Source: Streptomyces swartbergensis (GTDB taxonomy: Bacteria; Actinomycetota; Actinomycetes; Streptomycetales; Streptomycetaceae). Taken from it: a stretch of DNA of 40,273 nt. The stretch spans positions 97 to 40,369 of the forward strand of contig NZ_NGFN01000009.1 in NCBI RefSeq assembly GCF_002148965.1, read 5' to 3'. Position numbers and translations under genes: made by a program. This document shows, piece by piece, positions 8,082 to 17,233 of the stretch (positions are counted from its first letter, which is position 1; the number at the start of each line of letters is the position of its first letter). The notes under the pieces are model-generated. The model was given only the letters and a program-made list of their open reading frames with translations, searched no databases and was not told where the DNA came from.

Positions 8082-8959
8082 GCGGGACGAGCAAGTACCA
8101 CCTTCCCAAGGGGACTTCGGGCGACGGCCCCTATGACCTCCTGGTCACGCCGGAATCGGCGGGCTGGGGATACTCCGGGCTCAGGATCCTGACCCTGAAG
8201 CCCGGTGAGGCACACGCCCTGTCCACCGGAGACTCCGAGTTCCTGGTCCTGCCGCTGACGGGCTCGTGCACCGTCACCACGGACGGCACGGTCTTCGAAC
8301 TAGCCGGCCGGACAGGCGTGTTCGCCTCCGCCACCGACTTCGCGTACCTCCCTCGCGAGTCGGAAGCCCTGATCAGCAGCGCGCACGGGGGAAGGTTCGC
8401 GCTGCCCTCCGCCCGTACCGAGCGGGGAGGTCAACCGGCTCGGTACGGGCGCAAGGAGGACGTCCCGGTGGAGCTCCGCGGCGCCGGGGCGTGCTCGCGC
8501 CAGGTCAACAACTACTGCCTGCCCGGCACCTTCGAGGCCGAGCAACTGCTGGTGTGTGAAGTACTGACGCCCGGCGGGAACTGGTCGTCGTATCCGCCGC
8601 ACAAGCACGACGAAGCCCGCCCGGGCCAGGAGTCGGAGCTGGAGGAGATCTACTACTTCGAGGTCTCCGGCGACGGCAACGGCTTCGGCTATCAGCGGGT
8701 CTACGGCACTCCCGAGCGCCCCATCGACGTCCTCGCCGAGATCCGCTCCGGCGACACGGTGCTGATCCCGCACGGCTGGCACGGTCCGTCGATCGCCGCG
8801 CCGGGCTACGACCTGTACTACCTCAACGTCATGGCCGGTGCCGGGAAGGACCGCGCCTGGCTGATCTGCGACGACCCGGCACACGGGTGGGTGCGCACCA
8901 CCTGGGACGCCCAGGACGTCGACGACCGGCTCCCCTTCGAAGGACTCAACGACCGATGA
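8078..8959 (+). CDS. iolB: 5-deoxy-glucuronate isomerase
   Basis: 293 aa. IolB converts 5-deoxy-D-glucuronate to 5-dehydro-2-deoxy-D-gluconate, between IolD and IolC. Two cupin-like halves are visible. The C-terminal half carries YPPHKHDEARPGQESELEEI, giving His and Glu metal ligands, then DTVLIPHGWHGPSIAAPGYD with further His residues. The ending AWLICDDPAHGWVR is typical of the family. The GTG at 8078 overlaps the aldolase stop by 4 nt, and the gene's own TGA overlaps the ATG of iolD. Length is normal. Confidence 0.95.
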   Translation: MSGTSKYHLPKGTSGDGPYDLLVTPESAGWGYSGLRILTLKPGEAHALSTGDSEFLVLPLTGSCTVTTDGTVFELAGRTGVFASATDFAYLPRESEALISSAHGGRFALPSARTERGGQPARYGRKEDVPVELRGAGACSRQVNNYCLPGTFEAEQLLVCEVLTPGGNWSSYPPHKHDEARPGQESELEEIYYFEVSGDGNGFGYQRVYGTPERPIDVLAEIRSGDTVLIPHGWHGPSIAAPGYDLYYLNVMAGAGKDRAWLICDDPAHGWVRTTWDAQDVDDRLPFEGLNDR

Positions 8960-10839
8960 ACACCGTCCGACTGACCACCGCCCAAGCCCTGGTCCGATTC
9001 CTGGCCGCCCAGTACAGCGAGCGCGACGGCCAGGAGCAGCGGCTGATCCCCGGCGTGTGGGGCATCTTCGGCCACGGCAACGTCGCCGGCATCGGCCAGG
9101 CCCTCCTCCAGGCCGCCACCACCGGCGAGGCCGACCTGCCCTACTACCTGGCCCGCAACGAGCAGGGCATGGTCCACGCCTCGGTCGCCTACGCCAAGAT
9201 GCGCGACCGGCTGGCGGCCTTTGCCTGCACCGCCTCCACCGGCCCCGGCTCCACCAACATGATCACCGGTGCGGCGCTGGCCACCACCAACCGGATCCCG
9301 GTCCTGCTGCTGCCCTCGGACATGTTCGCCACCCGCGCCGCCGACCCGGTGCTCCAGCAACTGGAGGACACACGGGGTGGGGACGTCACCGTCAACGACG
9401 CCTTCCGCGCCGTCTCCAAGTACTTCGACCGCATCCAGCGCCCCGAACAACTCGTCCCCGCCGCACTCGCGGCGATGCGGGTGCTGACCGACCCGGTCGA
9501 GACCGGTGCGGTCACCCTCGCCCTGCCGCAGGACGTGCAGGCCGAGGCGTACGACTGGCCGCTCTCCTTCTTCCGGCGCCGGGTGTGGCATGTGGGCCGC
9601 CCGGTGCCGGAGCCCGCCGCCGTCGAGCGGGCGGTGGCGTTGCTGCGCACTGCGAAGAAGCCGCTGATCGTGGCCGGCGGCGGTGCCGTGTACTCCGGGG
9701 CCGAGACCGTGCTGCGGGCCTTCGCCGAGGCCACAGGGATCCCGGTCGCCGACACGCATGCCGGCAAGGGCGCGGTGCCGTGGGACCACCCCTACGCGGT
9801 GGGAGGCATCGGCTCGACGGGCTCCTACGCGGCGAACGAGCTGGCTCGCGAGGCCGATGTGGTTCTCGGTGTCGGCACCCGGTACTCGGACTTCACGACC
9901 GCCAGCCACACCGTGTTCGGCAACCCGGACGTCACCTTCGTCAACCTCAACGTCGCCCGCCTGGACGCCGTCAAGCACTCGGCGGAGCCCCTGGTCGCCG
10001 ACGCCCGGCTCGGTATCCAGGCCCTCGTCGGCGCGCTCGACGGCTGGGAGGTGGCCGAGTCCTACCGCCGTCGTACCCGTGAACTGATCGCCCGTACACG
10101 GGAGATCGAGGAGACCTGCTTCGCCCCGGAACGCAACACCGGTGACCTGCCCGCCCAGACCCAGATCCTCGGCGCGCTGAACGACGTCCTGGACGACCGT
10201 GCCGTGGTCATCAACGCGGCCGGATCCATGCCGGGTGACCTGCAGCAGTTGTGGCGGGCCCGAGACCCGAAGGCATACCACGTGGAGTACGCGTACTCCT
10301 GCATGGGCTACGAGGTCGCCGCCGGTGTCGGCGCCAAGATGGCCGATCCCTCGCGCGAGGTCGTCGTCCTGGTCGGTGACGGCTCGTATCTGATGATGGC
10401 GCAGGAGATCGTGACCATGGTCTCCGAGGGCCTGAAGGTGATCATCGTCCTGGTCCAGAACCACGGGTTCGCGTCGATCGGCTCGCTGTCGGAGTCGCTC
10501 GGCTCACAGCGCTTCGGCACCAAGTACCGCTACCGGGACGGTGGTTCCGGCCAGCTCGACGGCGACGTCCTGCCCGTCGACCTCGCGGCCAACGCCTCCT
10601 CGCTCGGCGCGGACGTCCTGCACGCCACCTCCGTCGAGGCATTCCGCTCCGCGATGGACAAGGCGAAGGCGGCCACCCGCACCATCGTCGTGCACGTCGA
10701 GACCGACCTCTACGGACCCAACCCGCCCGGCCACGGCTGGTGGGACGTCCCCGTCAGCCAGACCTCTGCCCTCGACACCACCCGCACGGCGTATGAGACC
10801 TACGCCGCCCACAAGCAGGCCCAGCGCCACTACCTGTAA
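8956..10839 (+). CDS. iolD: 3D-(3,5/4)-trihydroxycyclohexane-1,2-dione acylhydrolase (ThDP-dependent)
   Basis: 627 aa. IolD opens the cyclohexane ring of the diketone derived from inositol, giving 5-deoxy-glucuronate. It is a three-domain ThDP enzyme of the acetolactate-synthase superfamily. The N-terminal PYR domain has LARNEQGM with the cofactor-activating Glu69, followed by ACTASTGPGSTNMITGAA. The central domain includes KPLIVAGGGAVYSGAE. The C-terminal PP domain has the metal-ThDP motif starting at GDGS (474-477) and ending in QNHGFASIGSLS. The ATG at 8956 overlaps the iolB stop (ATGA); the same frame is open further upstream but has no better start. Length agrees with the family. Confidence 0.95.
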   Translation: MNTVRLTTAQALVRFLAAQYSERDGQEQRLIPGVWGIFGHGNVAGIGQALLQAATTGEADLPYYLARNEQGMVHASVAYAKMRDRLAAFACTASTGPGSTNMITGAALATTNRIPVLLLPSDMFATRAADPVLQQLEDTRGGDVTVNDAFRAVSKYFDRIQRPEQLVPAALAAMRVLTDPVETGAVTLALPQDVQAEAYDWPLSFFRRRVWHVGRPVPEPAAVERAVALLRTAKKPLIVAGGGAVYSGAETVLRAFAEATGIPVADTHAGKGAVPWDHPYAVGGIGSTGSYAANELAREADVVLGVGTRYSDFTTASHTVFGNPDVTFVNLNVARLDAVKHSAEPLVADARLGIQALVGALDGWEVAESYRRRTRELIARTREIEETCFAPERNTGDLPAQTQILGALNDVLDDRAVVINAAGSMPGDLQQLWRARDPKAYHVEYAYSCMGYEVAAGVGAKMADPSREVVVLVGDGSYLMMAQEIVTMVSEGLKVIIVLVQNHGFASIGSLSESLGSQRFGTKYRYRDGGSGQLDGDVLPVDLAANASSLGADVLHATSVEAFRSAMDKAKAATRTIVVHVETDLYGPNPPGHGWWDVPVSQTSALDTTRTAYETYAAHKQAQRHYL

Positions 10840-10852
10840 GGACGTGCCTCCC

Positions 10853-12349
10853 ATGACCACCATCCCGCACTGGATCAACGGCTCTCCCACTCAGGGCGCC
10901 GCCACCGCCACCCAGCCCGTGTTCAACCCGGCCACCGGCGCTGAGCAGGCCCGTGTCGTCCTCGGCGGCAGCACGGACATCGACGCCGCCGTCCAGGCAG
11001 CGAGTGCCGCCTTCGAGACGTGGCAGGACTCTTCGCTCTCCCAGCGCGTCCAGGTGATGTTCGCCTTCCGCCAGTTGCTCGTGGAGCACGAGGAGGAGCT
11101 GGGCCGGATCATCTCCGCCGAGCACGGCAAGACCGTCGACGACGCCCGCGGTGAGATCACCCGCGGCCGCGAGGTCGTCGAATACGTCTGCGGCCTCGGC
11201 GATGTCCTCAAGGGCAGCTTCTCCGACCAGGTCTCGCGTGGCGTGGACGTGCACGACTTCCGCCAGCCGCTCGGTGTGGTGGCTGGCATCACGCCGTTCA
11301 ACTTCCCGGCGATGGTGCCGCTGTGGATGCACCCGGTCGCGATCGCCACCGGCAACACCTTCATCCTCAAGCCCTCCGAGCGGGACCCCTCCGCCGCCAA
11401 TTTCGTCGCCGAGCTGTACAAGAAGGCCGGTCTGCCCGACGGCGTCTTCAACGTCGTCCACGGCGGCAAGGACGCGGTCGACGCCATCCTGACCCACCCC
11501 GGCGTCGAAGCCGTCTCCTTCGTCGGCTCCACCCCCATCGCCAAGTACGTGCACGAGCAGGCGACTTCGCACGGCAAGCGGGTCCAGGCCCTGGGCGGCG
11601 CCAAGAACCACGCCGTCGTCCTGCCCGACGCCGACCTGGAGTTCGCCGCCAACCACATCACTGCCGGCGCCTACGGCTCCGCCGGTGAGCGTTGCATGGC
11701 CGTGTCGGTGGCCGTCGCCGTCGGTGACGCGGCCGACGCCCTGGTCGAGATCCTCACCCGCAAGGCAAACGATGTGCAGGTCGGCCCCGGCGATGTGCCC
11801 GGCACCGAGATGGGTCCCTTGGTCACCAAGGCCGCCCAGGAGCGCGTCGAGAACGCCGTCGGCACTGCCGCCACGCAGGGCGCGACAGTGGTCGTCGACG
11901 GCCGCGGCCTGAAGATCGACGGCCACGAGGAGGGCTTCTTCACCGGCCCCTCCCTCCTCGACCACGTCACCACCGAGATGGACGCCTACAAGGAGGAGCT
12001 GTTCGGCCCGGTCCTCGCGATCGTCCGCGCCGAGTCCCTCGACCAGGCCATCGACCTCATCAACGCCAACCCCTACGGCAACGGCACCGCCCTGTTCACC
12101 GCCTCCGGCGAAGCCGCCCGCCGCTTCCAGCGCAAGATCAAGATCGGCATGATCGGCATCAACGTCCCCGTGCCCGTCCCGATGTCGTACTACTCCTTCG
12201 GCGGCTGGAAGGACTCCCTCATCGGCGATTCCCCGATCCATGGCCCCGAGGGCATCCGCTTCTACACCCGGCCCAAGGTCGTCACCAGCCGCTGGCCGCA
12301 GCCCAAGCAGCAGGTCACAGCCGGGTTCAACTTCCCCACCTCCAGCTGA
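10853..12349 (+). CDS. mmsA: CoA-acylating methylmalonate/malonate semialdehyde dehydrogenase
   Basis: 498 aa. This enzyme (MmsA, equivalent to IolA) oxidises malonate semialdehyde to acetyl-CoA and CO2, the last step of inositol breakdown, and can make propionyl-CoA from methylmalonate semialdehyde. Family signs are the opening HWINGSPTQG, GVVAGITPFNFPAMVPLWM for nucleotide binding, VQALGGAKNHAVVLPD, and the catalytic Cys281 in GSAGERCMA. The C-terminal SYYSFGGWKDSLIGD is diagnostic. It starts 13 nt after iolD, with an ATG at 10853 preceded by AAGGACG. The same frame is open 5' of the ATG but there overlaps iolD. Confidence 0.95.
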   Translation: MTTIPHWINGSPTQGAATATQPVFNPATGAEQARVVLGGSTDIDAAVQAASAAFETWQDSSLSQRVQVMFAFRQLLVEHEEELGRIISAEHGKTVDDARGEITRGREVVEYVCGLGDVLKGSFSDQVSRGVDVHDFRQPLGVVAGITPFNFPAMVPLWMHPVAIATGNTFILKPSERDPSAANFVAELYKKAGLPDGVFNVVHGGKDAVDAILTHPGVEAVSFVGSTPIAKYVHEQATSHGKRVQALGGAKNHAVVLPDADLEFAANHITAGAYGSAGERCMAVSVAVAVGDAADALVEILTRKANDVQVGPGDVPGTEMGPLVTKAAQERVENAVGTAATQGATVVVDGRGLKIDGHEEGFFTGPSLLDHVTTEMDAYKEELFGPVLAIVRAESLDQAIDLINANPYGNGTALFTASGEAARRFQRKIKIGMIGINVPVPVPMSYYSFGGWKDSLIGDSPIHGPEGIRFYTRPKVVTSRWPQPKQQVTAGFNFPTSS

Positions 12350-12397
12350 CGACCGACGTCATCCCGCCCCCGCACTTCCGAGGATCAGGAAACCCCC

Positions 12398-13414
12398 ATG
12401 ACCGTACGCGTAGGAGTGATCGGGGCCGGCTGGATCGGTCAGGAACACATCCGCAGGCTCACCGAGACCGTGACCGGCGCCCAGGTCACCGCAGTCACCG
12501 ACATCGACCCCACCCGCGCCGAGGAGGCGGCGGCGAGGGCCGGCGCCCGTGTCCTGCCCGACGGCGCTGCCGTGGTCGCGGCGGACGACGTCGACGCGGT
12601 GCTCGTCACCTCGTGGGGCCCCACCCACGCCGAGCACGTACTGAACGCGATAGCCGCCGCCAAGCCGGTCTTCTGCGAGAAACCCCTCGCGACGACCGCG
12701 GAGGACTGTCTGCGCATCGTCGAGGCCGAGCGTGCCCACGGCCGCCGCCTGGTCCAGGTCGGCTTCATGCGCCGCTACGACGCCGGGTACCGCCAGATGA
12801 AGCAGGTCATCGACTCCGGCCGTATCGGCGAGCCGCTCGTGGTGCACTGTGCCCACCGCAACCCGACCGTGCCCGAGTCGTACCACACCGACATGGCCGC
12901 GCTCGACTCGGCGGTCCACGAGATCGACGTACTGCGCTGGCTCCTCGACGACGAGATCGTCTCCGCCCAGGTGGTTGTGCCGCGCTCCACGAGCAAACGG
13001 TTCGCGCACCTCAAGGACCCGCAGATCATGCTCTTCGAGACCGCCAAGGGTGTCCGCATCGACCTGGAGGTCTTCGTCAACTGCCAGTACGGCTACGACA
13101 TCCAGTGCGAGACCGTAGGCGAGGAGGGCCTCGTGCGGCTGCCCGACCCGGCCGCGGTGGGCGTGCGCACCGCCGGTCAGCACAACACGGCCGTGCTCAC
13201 GGACTGGGTGGGCCGCTTCGTGGACGCCTTCGACACCGAGTTCCGCGAGTGGATCGCCGAAGTCGCCGTCGGCAACGAGCCCAGCGGTCCGTCCGCCTGG
13301 GACGGCTACGCCGCGACCGTCATCTCCAACGCGACGGTCGAGGCACGGAAGACGGGCCGCATCGTCACCACGGACATGAAGCCCAGGCCCGCCTTCTACG
13401 GCGGCACCGAGTGA
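12398..13414 (+). CDS. Gfo/Idh/MocA oxidoreductase, inositol 2-dehydrogenase-like
   Basis: 338 aa. The NAD(P) Rossmann motif [16 protein letters not shown] is at the N-terminus. CEKPLA (Glu94-Lys95-Pro96) provides the family's catalytic Lys, [11 protein letters not shown] follows, and HEIDVLRWL has His174 and Asp177 of the active-site H-x2-D. As the last gene of the iolC operon it most likely oxidises myo-inositol or a stereoisomer to the 2-keto form. It begins 48 nt after mmsA, with AGGA about 10 nt before the ATG. A strong hairpin follows 54 nt after its stop. It is clearly different from the iolG candidate at 24766, so a different inositol isomer is possible. Confidence 0.85.
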   Translation: MTVRVGVIGAGWIGQEHIRRLTETVTGAQVTAVTDIDPTRAEEAAARAGARVLPDGAAVVAADDVDAVLVTSWGPTHAEHVLNAIAAAKPVFCEKPLATTAEDCLRIVEAERAHGRRLVQVGFMRRYDAGYRQMKQVIDSGRIGEPLVVHCAHRNPTVPESYHTDMAALDSAVHEIDVLRWLLDDEIVSAQVVVPRSTSKRFAHLKDPQIMLFETAKGVRIDLEVFVNCQYGYDIQCETVGEEGLVRLPDPAAVGVRTAGQHNTAVLTDWVGRFVDAFDTEFREWIAEVAVGNEPSGPSAWDGYAATVISNATVEARKTGRIVTTDMKPRPAFYGGTE

Positions 13415-13467
13415 GGGCCGCCCCCCTCGGCTCCGGCGTCCTGCACGTCTGACAAAGCGCCACCCGA

Positions 13468-13499
13468 TCGGCCGTCCGCTCCTGAGAGCGGACGGCCGA
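13468..13499 (+). terminator. Strong hairpin terminator of the iolC operon
   Basis: TCGGCCGTCCGCTC and GAGCGGACGGCCGA form a perfect 14-bp stem with a CTGA loop, followed shortly by CCTTTTG. It starts 54 nt after the last iol stop codon. It is the most stable simple hairpin noticed in the window. Confidence 0.8.
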
Positions 13500-13790
13500 C
13501 GCCTTTTGCGGGCGGCCCGCCCTTTGCCAGGTGATCGGGGCGACGGGCATCCTCCGTGGGCCACTTTCCGCCCGGTCCCGCAAGGTGTGGGGGTGGCCAG
13601 CTCACGGTCTTCCTGCATCGGCAGTCAGGGCCGGCCGACAGGGGTTCTTCCCCTCCCGCCTGTCCACTACCCGTCCTCGGAACGCCGCTGGTGCCCTGCG
13701 CCGGCTTGCCTGTGGACTCGACGACGCCGAACGTCGCCTGCGGCTCCTGGGCCCTGGCGCCGCATCTATGTGCACGCACGCAAACGAGCC

Positions 13791-13814
13791 GCTCAGGGCG
13801 GTTCAGCCCTGAGC
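13791..13814 (-). terminator. Candidate terminator of the ABC transporter operon
   Basis: GCTCAGGGC-N6-GCCCTGAGC is a perfect 9-bp stem about 70 nt beyond the ATPase stop in the minus direction, followed by GGCTCGTTTG on that strand. The T tract is short, so the call is tentative. Confidence 0.45.
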
Positions 13815-13846
13815 AGCTCGCAGCTTGCCGGTTCAAGGAAGACGCA

Positions 13847-13879
13847 GCGTGAGGCACGATCCACTACCGCGCCTCACGC
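13847..13879 (-). terminator. Inverted repeat directly after the ABC ATPase stop
   Basis: GCGTGAGGC (13847-13855) and GCCTCACGC (13871-13879) pair perfectly around a 15-nt loop, starting 2 nt beyond the stop codon at 13882-13884. It could be an mRNA 3'-end stabiliser or part of a terminator together with the 13791 hairpin. Confidence 0.4.
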
Positions 13880-13881
13880 GC

Positions 13882-14685
13882 TCAGACGTCGGCGTCCGCC
13901 TGGAGCTGGGCCAGTTCGGCCTCAAGGTGGGCCATGGCCTCACCGCCGGCCATCAGATCGGTGATCTCTTCACGCGTACGTTCTCCCTTGCGGAAGTCGT
14001 CGGCCTTCTGGCCGCGGATGAGAACGGCGAAGTGGTCGCCGACCATCATGGCGTGGCGCACGTTGTGGGTGACGAGGATGACCGCGACGCCCTTGGCACG
14101 CGCCTGCATGACGATCCGCAGGACGTGCGCGGCTTCCTTGACACCGAGCGCGGCGGTGGGCTCGTCGAGGATGAGGACGTTGGCGCCGAAGTAGACCGCG
14201 CGGGCGATGGCCAGGGCCTGCCGCTCGCCACCGGAGAGGCTGCCGACCAGCCGGTTGCCGTCGGTGACACGGGTGATGCCCAGCGACTGCATCTCCCGGA
14301 CCGCGATCTCACCGGCAAGCTTCTTGTCGAACAGCTTGAACGGACCGAAGCCCTTGGTGGGTTCGGCGCCGACGAAGAAGCAGCGGCCGACGCCCATCAG
14401 CGGGAAGGTGCCGCCGAACTGGTGCACGGTGGCGATGCCCCGGGTGCTGGCGTCGCGAGGGCTGTCGAATTCGACCGGCTCGCCGTTGATCTCGATGGTG
14501 CCGGAGGTCGGCTTGTGGAACCCGGAGAGGATCTTGATGAGAGTGGACTTGCCGGCGCCGTTGTCACCCAGCAGGCACAGCACCTTTCCGGCGTCCACCT
14601 CCAGGGAGATGTCCTGCAGCGCGTGAGTTCCGAGGAACGACTTGTTGACGTCGGTCAGGCGCAGAAGGGGTGTGGTCATGGTCAT
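13882..14685 (-). CDS. Sugar ABC transporter ATP-binding protein, single ABC domain (CUT2/Frc type)
   Basis: 267 aa. It has Walker A GDNGAGKST (residues 40-48), the signature LSGGERQ (150-156), Walker B VLILDEPTAAL (170-180) and the H-loop in VTHNVRHAM. Only one ABC domain is present, whereas RbsA/XylG-type CUT2 ATPases carry two in about 500 aa; single-domain FrcA-like versions are known. The ATG at 14685 overlaps the permease stop (ATGA), so the two are translationally coupled. It would energise uptake with the permease and binding protein upstream. A LacI-type operator at the operon promoter ties it to the iol regulon, which suggests inositol as the transported solute. Confidence 0.93.
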   Translation of the reverse strand: MTMTTPLLRLTDVNKSFLGTHALQDISLEVDAGKVLCLLGDNGAGKSTLIKILSGFHKPTSGTIEINGEPVEFDSPRDASTRGIATVHQFGGTFPLMGVGRCFFVGAEPTKGFGPFKLFDKKLAGEIAVREMQSLGITRVTDGNRLVGSLSGGERQALAIARAVYFGANVLILDEPTAALGVKEAAHVLRIVMQARAKGVAVILVTHNVRHAMMVGDHFAVLIRGQKADDFRKGERTREEITDLMAGGEAMAHLEAELAQLQADADV

Positions 14686-15746
14686 GCCTTCTTCGCGGTG
14701 CGGGGCTTGTAGGAGAGGGCGAGTCGGCGGAACGTGTTGTTCATCAGCACCGCAGCCAGGATGAGGATGCCGAGGATCAGGCTGGCCCAGTCGGAGTTCC
14801 AACCGGTGTAGTAGATGCCCTGGTTGACGATGGCAAACGTCAACGTGCCCAGCACGACGCCGAAGACGGAGCCGTAACCACCGGTCAGCAGCACACCGCC
14901 GACGACCACCGCGATGATGGAGTTGAAGACGAAGGACTGGCCGTTGGCGACCTGGGCGCCGTTGTAGAGGATGGTCTGGATCACGCCCACGAGGGCGGCG
15001 CCGAACCCGCTCGCCATGTAGAGGGCGATCTTCACCCGGTCGACGGGGATGCCGGTGGCGCGGGCGCTCTCCTTGTCACCGCCGATCGCGAAGATCCAGT
15101 TGCCGTACTTCATCATCTGCAGCAGCACGGTGACCACGACCGCGATGCCCAGCCACCAGAAGATCGCGACCTCGAACTGGCCGGCGATGAGCGTGCCGAA
15201 CAGCGACTTGGAGAGCGGGTCCGGGCTGACCGGGACGCTGGTGGTGCCGGTGGTGATACGGGACAGGCCGAGGGTGAGGCCGGCCATGCCGGAGAGGGTG
15301 GCCAGCGTGATGACCAGGGAGGGGACGTTGGTGCGGGTGACGAGGACGCCGTTGACGAGGCCGGTCAGCAGGCCGAGGCCGAGCGCCAGCAGGATGCCGA
15401 CGATCATCGGCGCACCCCAGTGGCCGGAGACGATGGCCAGCGTCATCGAGCTGCCCGCCAGCACCGAGCCGACGGACACGTCCAGCTCGCCGGCGATCAT
15501 CAGCAGCCCGACCGGGATGGCGATGATGCCGAGCTCGGCAGCGATGTTCAGCCAGCTCGCGGCGCCCGCGGGGGCCAGGAACTTGTCGCCGCCGAAGATC
15601 GCGAAGAAGACGAAGACGGTGATCGTGCCGATGAGCGCGCCCGCCTCGGGACGGTGCCGCAACTGCCCCAGTACGCTCTCGGACTGCTTCGGTGGGGCGG
15701 CGGTGGTCTCTTTCTCCGCCGTCGTGTCAGGAAGTGAGGTTGTCAT
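14682..15746 (-). CDS. Sugar ABC transporter permease (RbsC/FrcC family)
   Basis: 354 aa polytopic membrane protein. Hydrophobic segments include LIGTITVFVFFAIFGG, LIMIAGELDVSVG-like text (seen as VGLLMIAGELDVSVGSVLAG), MIVGILLALGLGLLTGLVNG, and ASLILGILILAAVLMNN near the C-terminus. The ELDVSVGS stretch is the conserved CUT2 permease signature. The N-terminal ~30 residues are cytoplasmic and Thr/Glu-rich. It lies between the binding protein (95 nt upstream) and the ATPase (4-nt overlap), giving a complete three-gene importer. Substrate is inferred from context as inositol or a related cyclitol. Confidence 0.92.
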   Translation of the reverse strand: MTTSLPDTTAEKETTAAPPKQSESVLGQLRHRPEAGALIGTITVFVFFAIFGGDKFLAPAGAASWLNIAAELGIIAIPVGLLMIAGELDVSVGSVLAGSSMTLAIVSGHWGAPMIVGILLALGLGLLTGLVNGVLVTRTNVPSLVITLATLSGMAGLTLGLSRITTGTTSVPVSPDPLSKSLFGTLIAGQFEVAIFWWLGIAVVVTVLLQMMKYGNWIFAIGGDKESARATGIPVDRVKIALYMASGFGAALVGVIQTILYNGAQVANGQSFVFNSIIAVVVGGVLLTGGYGSVFGVVLGTLTFAIVNQGIYYTGWNSDWASLILGILILAAVLMNNTFRRLALSYKPRTAKKA

Positions 15747-15841
15747 CGGAGTGAATCACCTTCGTGAATCTGATGGTGCCGCGAGGCAGGTTCGGGGAGA
15801 AGGCGCCGGGCCCGGGGAGAGGCCCGGCGCCGGGAGGTGGG

Positions 15842-16927
15842 TCAGCGCACGCCTGCCTTGGCGCCTGCGATCGCCTTGTCGACGTTGTCCTTGGTGACCA
15901 GCAGCGGGCCGGTCAGGATCGGGTTCTGCGGCGGGAGAACGCCGTAGGACAGGTACTGGTTGGCCATCGACACGACGTAGAAGCCCTGCAAGTACGGCTG
16001 CTGGTCGATGGCGAACAGTTGGGTGCCGGCCTTGATCCGATCGAGCTGGCTCTGCGAGAGGTCGAAGGTGCCCAGCTTCACCTTGCTGCCGACGTTCGCC
16101 TGCTTGATCGCGGAGGCGGCGCTGTCCGCGTCCCCGACACCGATCGTCACCACGGCGTCGATGCTGCTGTCCTGAAGCAGCGCGCCCTTGATCGCCTGCG
16201 TGACGGCGGACGGGTTGCCGAAGTTCGAGGAGGGCAGCGGGAGTTGCTTGGACGAGGAGCCCTTGCTGGTGGCGCCGTCCTTGATGCCCTTGCAACGGGC
16301 TTCCGAGTTGGCCGCGCCGGGCACGGTGTTGACGCACAGGATGTTCTTGGCGCCCTCTTCGGCGAACTTGACGCCGCCCGCCTTGCCCGCCTGGTAGTCG
16401 TCCGAGCCGATGTACTTCACGGCGCCGACCTTGTTGGCCGCCTCGATGCCGCCGGAGTTGTAGATGAAGACCGTGATGCCCTTGGCGATGGCCTGCTTGA
16501 TCGCGGAGTCCTGGTTCTCGGGCACCCAGTCCGGGACCAGGATCGCCGTCGGGTTCTGCGAGATGGCGGTCTGCGTCAGCTTGGCGACGTCCGGGCCGAG
16601 GTTGTCGTAGTTGGCCGGGCCGAGATAGGTGACCGTTCCGCCGCCGGCCTTGACCAGCTTCGTCGCGTCCTCGACGCCGCGCTTGACCGTGGAGAAGAAC
16701 GGGTCGTCGGACTTGCCGCCGATGACGACGATGGACACCTTGCCGGTCTTCGCCGTGGTCGTACCGCCGCCGGACGAGGCGGTCGCCTGGCCCGTGTCGC
16801 CGCCGGTGGCCTTGCCGCTGGCGCACCCGGTCAGCGCGGTGGCCGTCAGGGCGAGCAGGCTCAGCGCGGTCAGGCCCCTTCTGGAGAGACGACGATCGGT
16901 CGGCCGCCGGGTCTGTGTGCGTTCCAT
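15842..16927 (-). CDS. Sugar ABC transporter substrate-binding lipoprotein
   Basis: 361 aa. The signal peptide is RRGLTALSLLALTATALTGC, with a lipobox cysteine near residue 35, so the mature protein should be anchored to the outer face of the membrane. The Arg-rich n-region with SRRGL could also suit Tat export. The mature part is a type I periplasmic-binding fold: VSIVVIGGKSDDPFFSTVKR, PTAILVPDW, IDAVVTIGVGDADSA and FAIDQQPYLQGFY. This resembles RbsB/FrcB-like proteins. The ATG at 16927 (GGAG 11 nt upstream) was chosen because it places the signal peptide correctly; a longer frame from 17044 adds an unlikely Pro/Arg-rich extension. Confidence 0.92.
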   Translation of the reverse strand: MERTQTRRPTDRRLSRRGLTALSLLALTATALTGCASGKATGGDTGQATASSGGGTTTAKTGKVSIVVIGGKSDDPFFSTVKRGVEDATKLVKAGGGTVTYLGPANYDNLGPDVAKLTQTAISQNPTAILVPDWVPENQDSAIKQAIAKGITVFIYNSGGIEAANKVGAVKYIGSDDYQAGKAGGVKFAEEGAKNILCVNTVPGAANSEARCKGIKDGATSKGSSSKQLPLPSSNFGNPSAVTQAIKGALLQDSSIDAVVTIGVGDADSAASAIKQANVGSKVKLGTFDLSQSQLDRIKAGTQLFAIDQQPYLQGFYVVSMANQYLSYGVLPPQNPILTGPLLVTKDNVDKAIAGAKAGVR

Positions 16928-17179
16928 GTGCTGGGGTGCTCCTTCGTGTGCTGCCGGGCGGGTGCGTGAGCGGGGCCGGGCGGGTCTCGGATGTGGTGGT
17001 GTGTGCGAACCGGGGCCCCACGAATGGGTGGGGAAGCCCGGCACTGTCGAGAAACCAGGTTCCGCTCGGAGGGGGCGCAGCGGTGTCGGCGATGAGTGGA
17101 ACGGCTCTTCACGGGGGGGTGTCCCGACACCGATGACGGCAACGCCGGACTCAGTGTTGGATAACGGCTTCGCGATCTT

Positions 17180-17193
17180 TTAAATCGATCTAA
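17180..17193. promoter_or_regulatory. Hybrid LacI-type operator of the ABC operon
   Basis: TTAAATCGATCTAA has the outer left half of the LacI-1-type site (TTAAA) and the core and right half of the LacI-2-type site (TCGATCTAA). It lies 12 bp downstream of the -10 on the minus strand, where binding would block transcription of the transporter. Confidence 0.7.
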
Positions 17194-17204
17194 GCGGTGG
17201 CCAG

Positions 17205-17233
17205 AGCATGCTTGTGTTTCCGAAAGGTGTCAA
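17205..17233 (-). promoter_or_regulatory. Promoter of the ABC transporter operon
   Basis: On the minus strand TTGACA (17233-17228), a 17-bp spacer and CATGCT (17210-17205). It has the same layout as the iolC promoter (TTGACA-N17-CATGGT). Confidence 0.55.

Larger units (their letters stand above)
13415..13881. other. Non-coding region between convergent iol operon and ABC operon
   Basis: No gene is supported here. Several overlapping frames are open but look like GC-rich noise. The region contains three hairpins: a 14-bp perfect stem right after the iol operon, and two 9-bp stems facing the end of the ABC operon. The ~290 bases between them show nothing recognisable. Confidence 0.6.

Noticed and set aside
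8818..12241. Long minus-strand frames (548 and 495 codons) opposite iolD and mmsA
   Set aside because: Same cause: absence of stops in antisense of high-GC genes. No start signals or motifs, and the sense-strand proteins are unmistakable.
13506..13964. Plus-strand ORFs of 90-150 codons between the iol and ABC operons
   Set aside because: Several frames overlap each other with low-complexity Pro/Arg/Ala translations, and they run into the antisense of the ABC ATPase.
16928..17179. Riboswitch in the long leader of the ABC operon
   Set aside because: The leader is about 250 nt, but I found no conserved aptamer-like helices or terminator/antiterminator pair.
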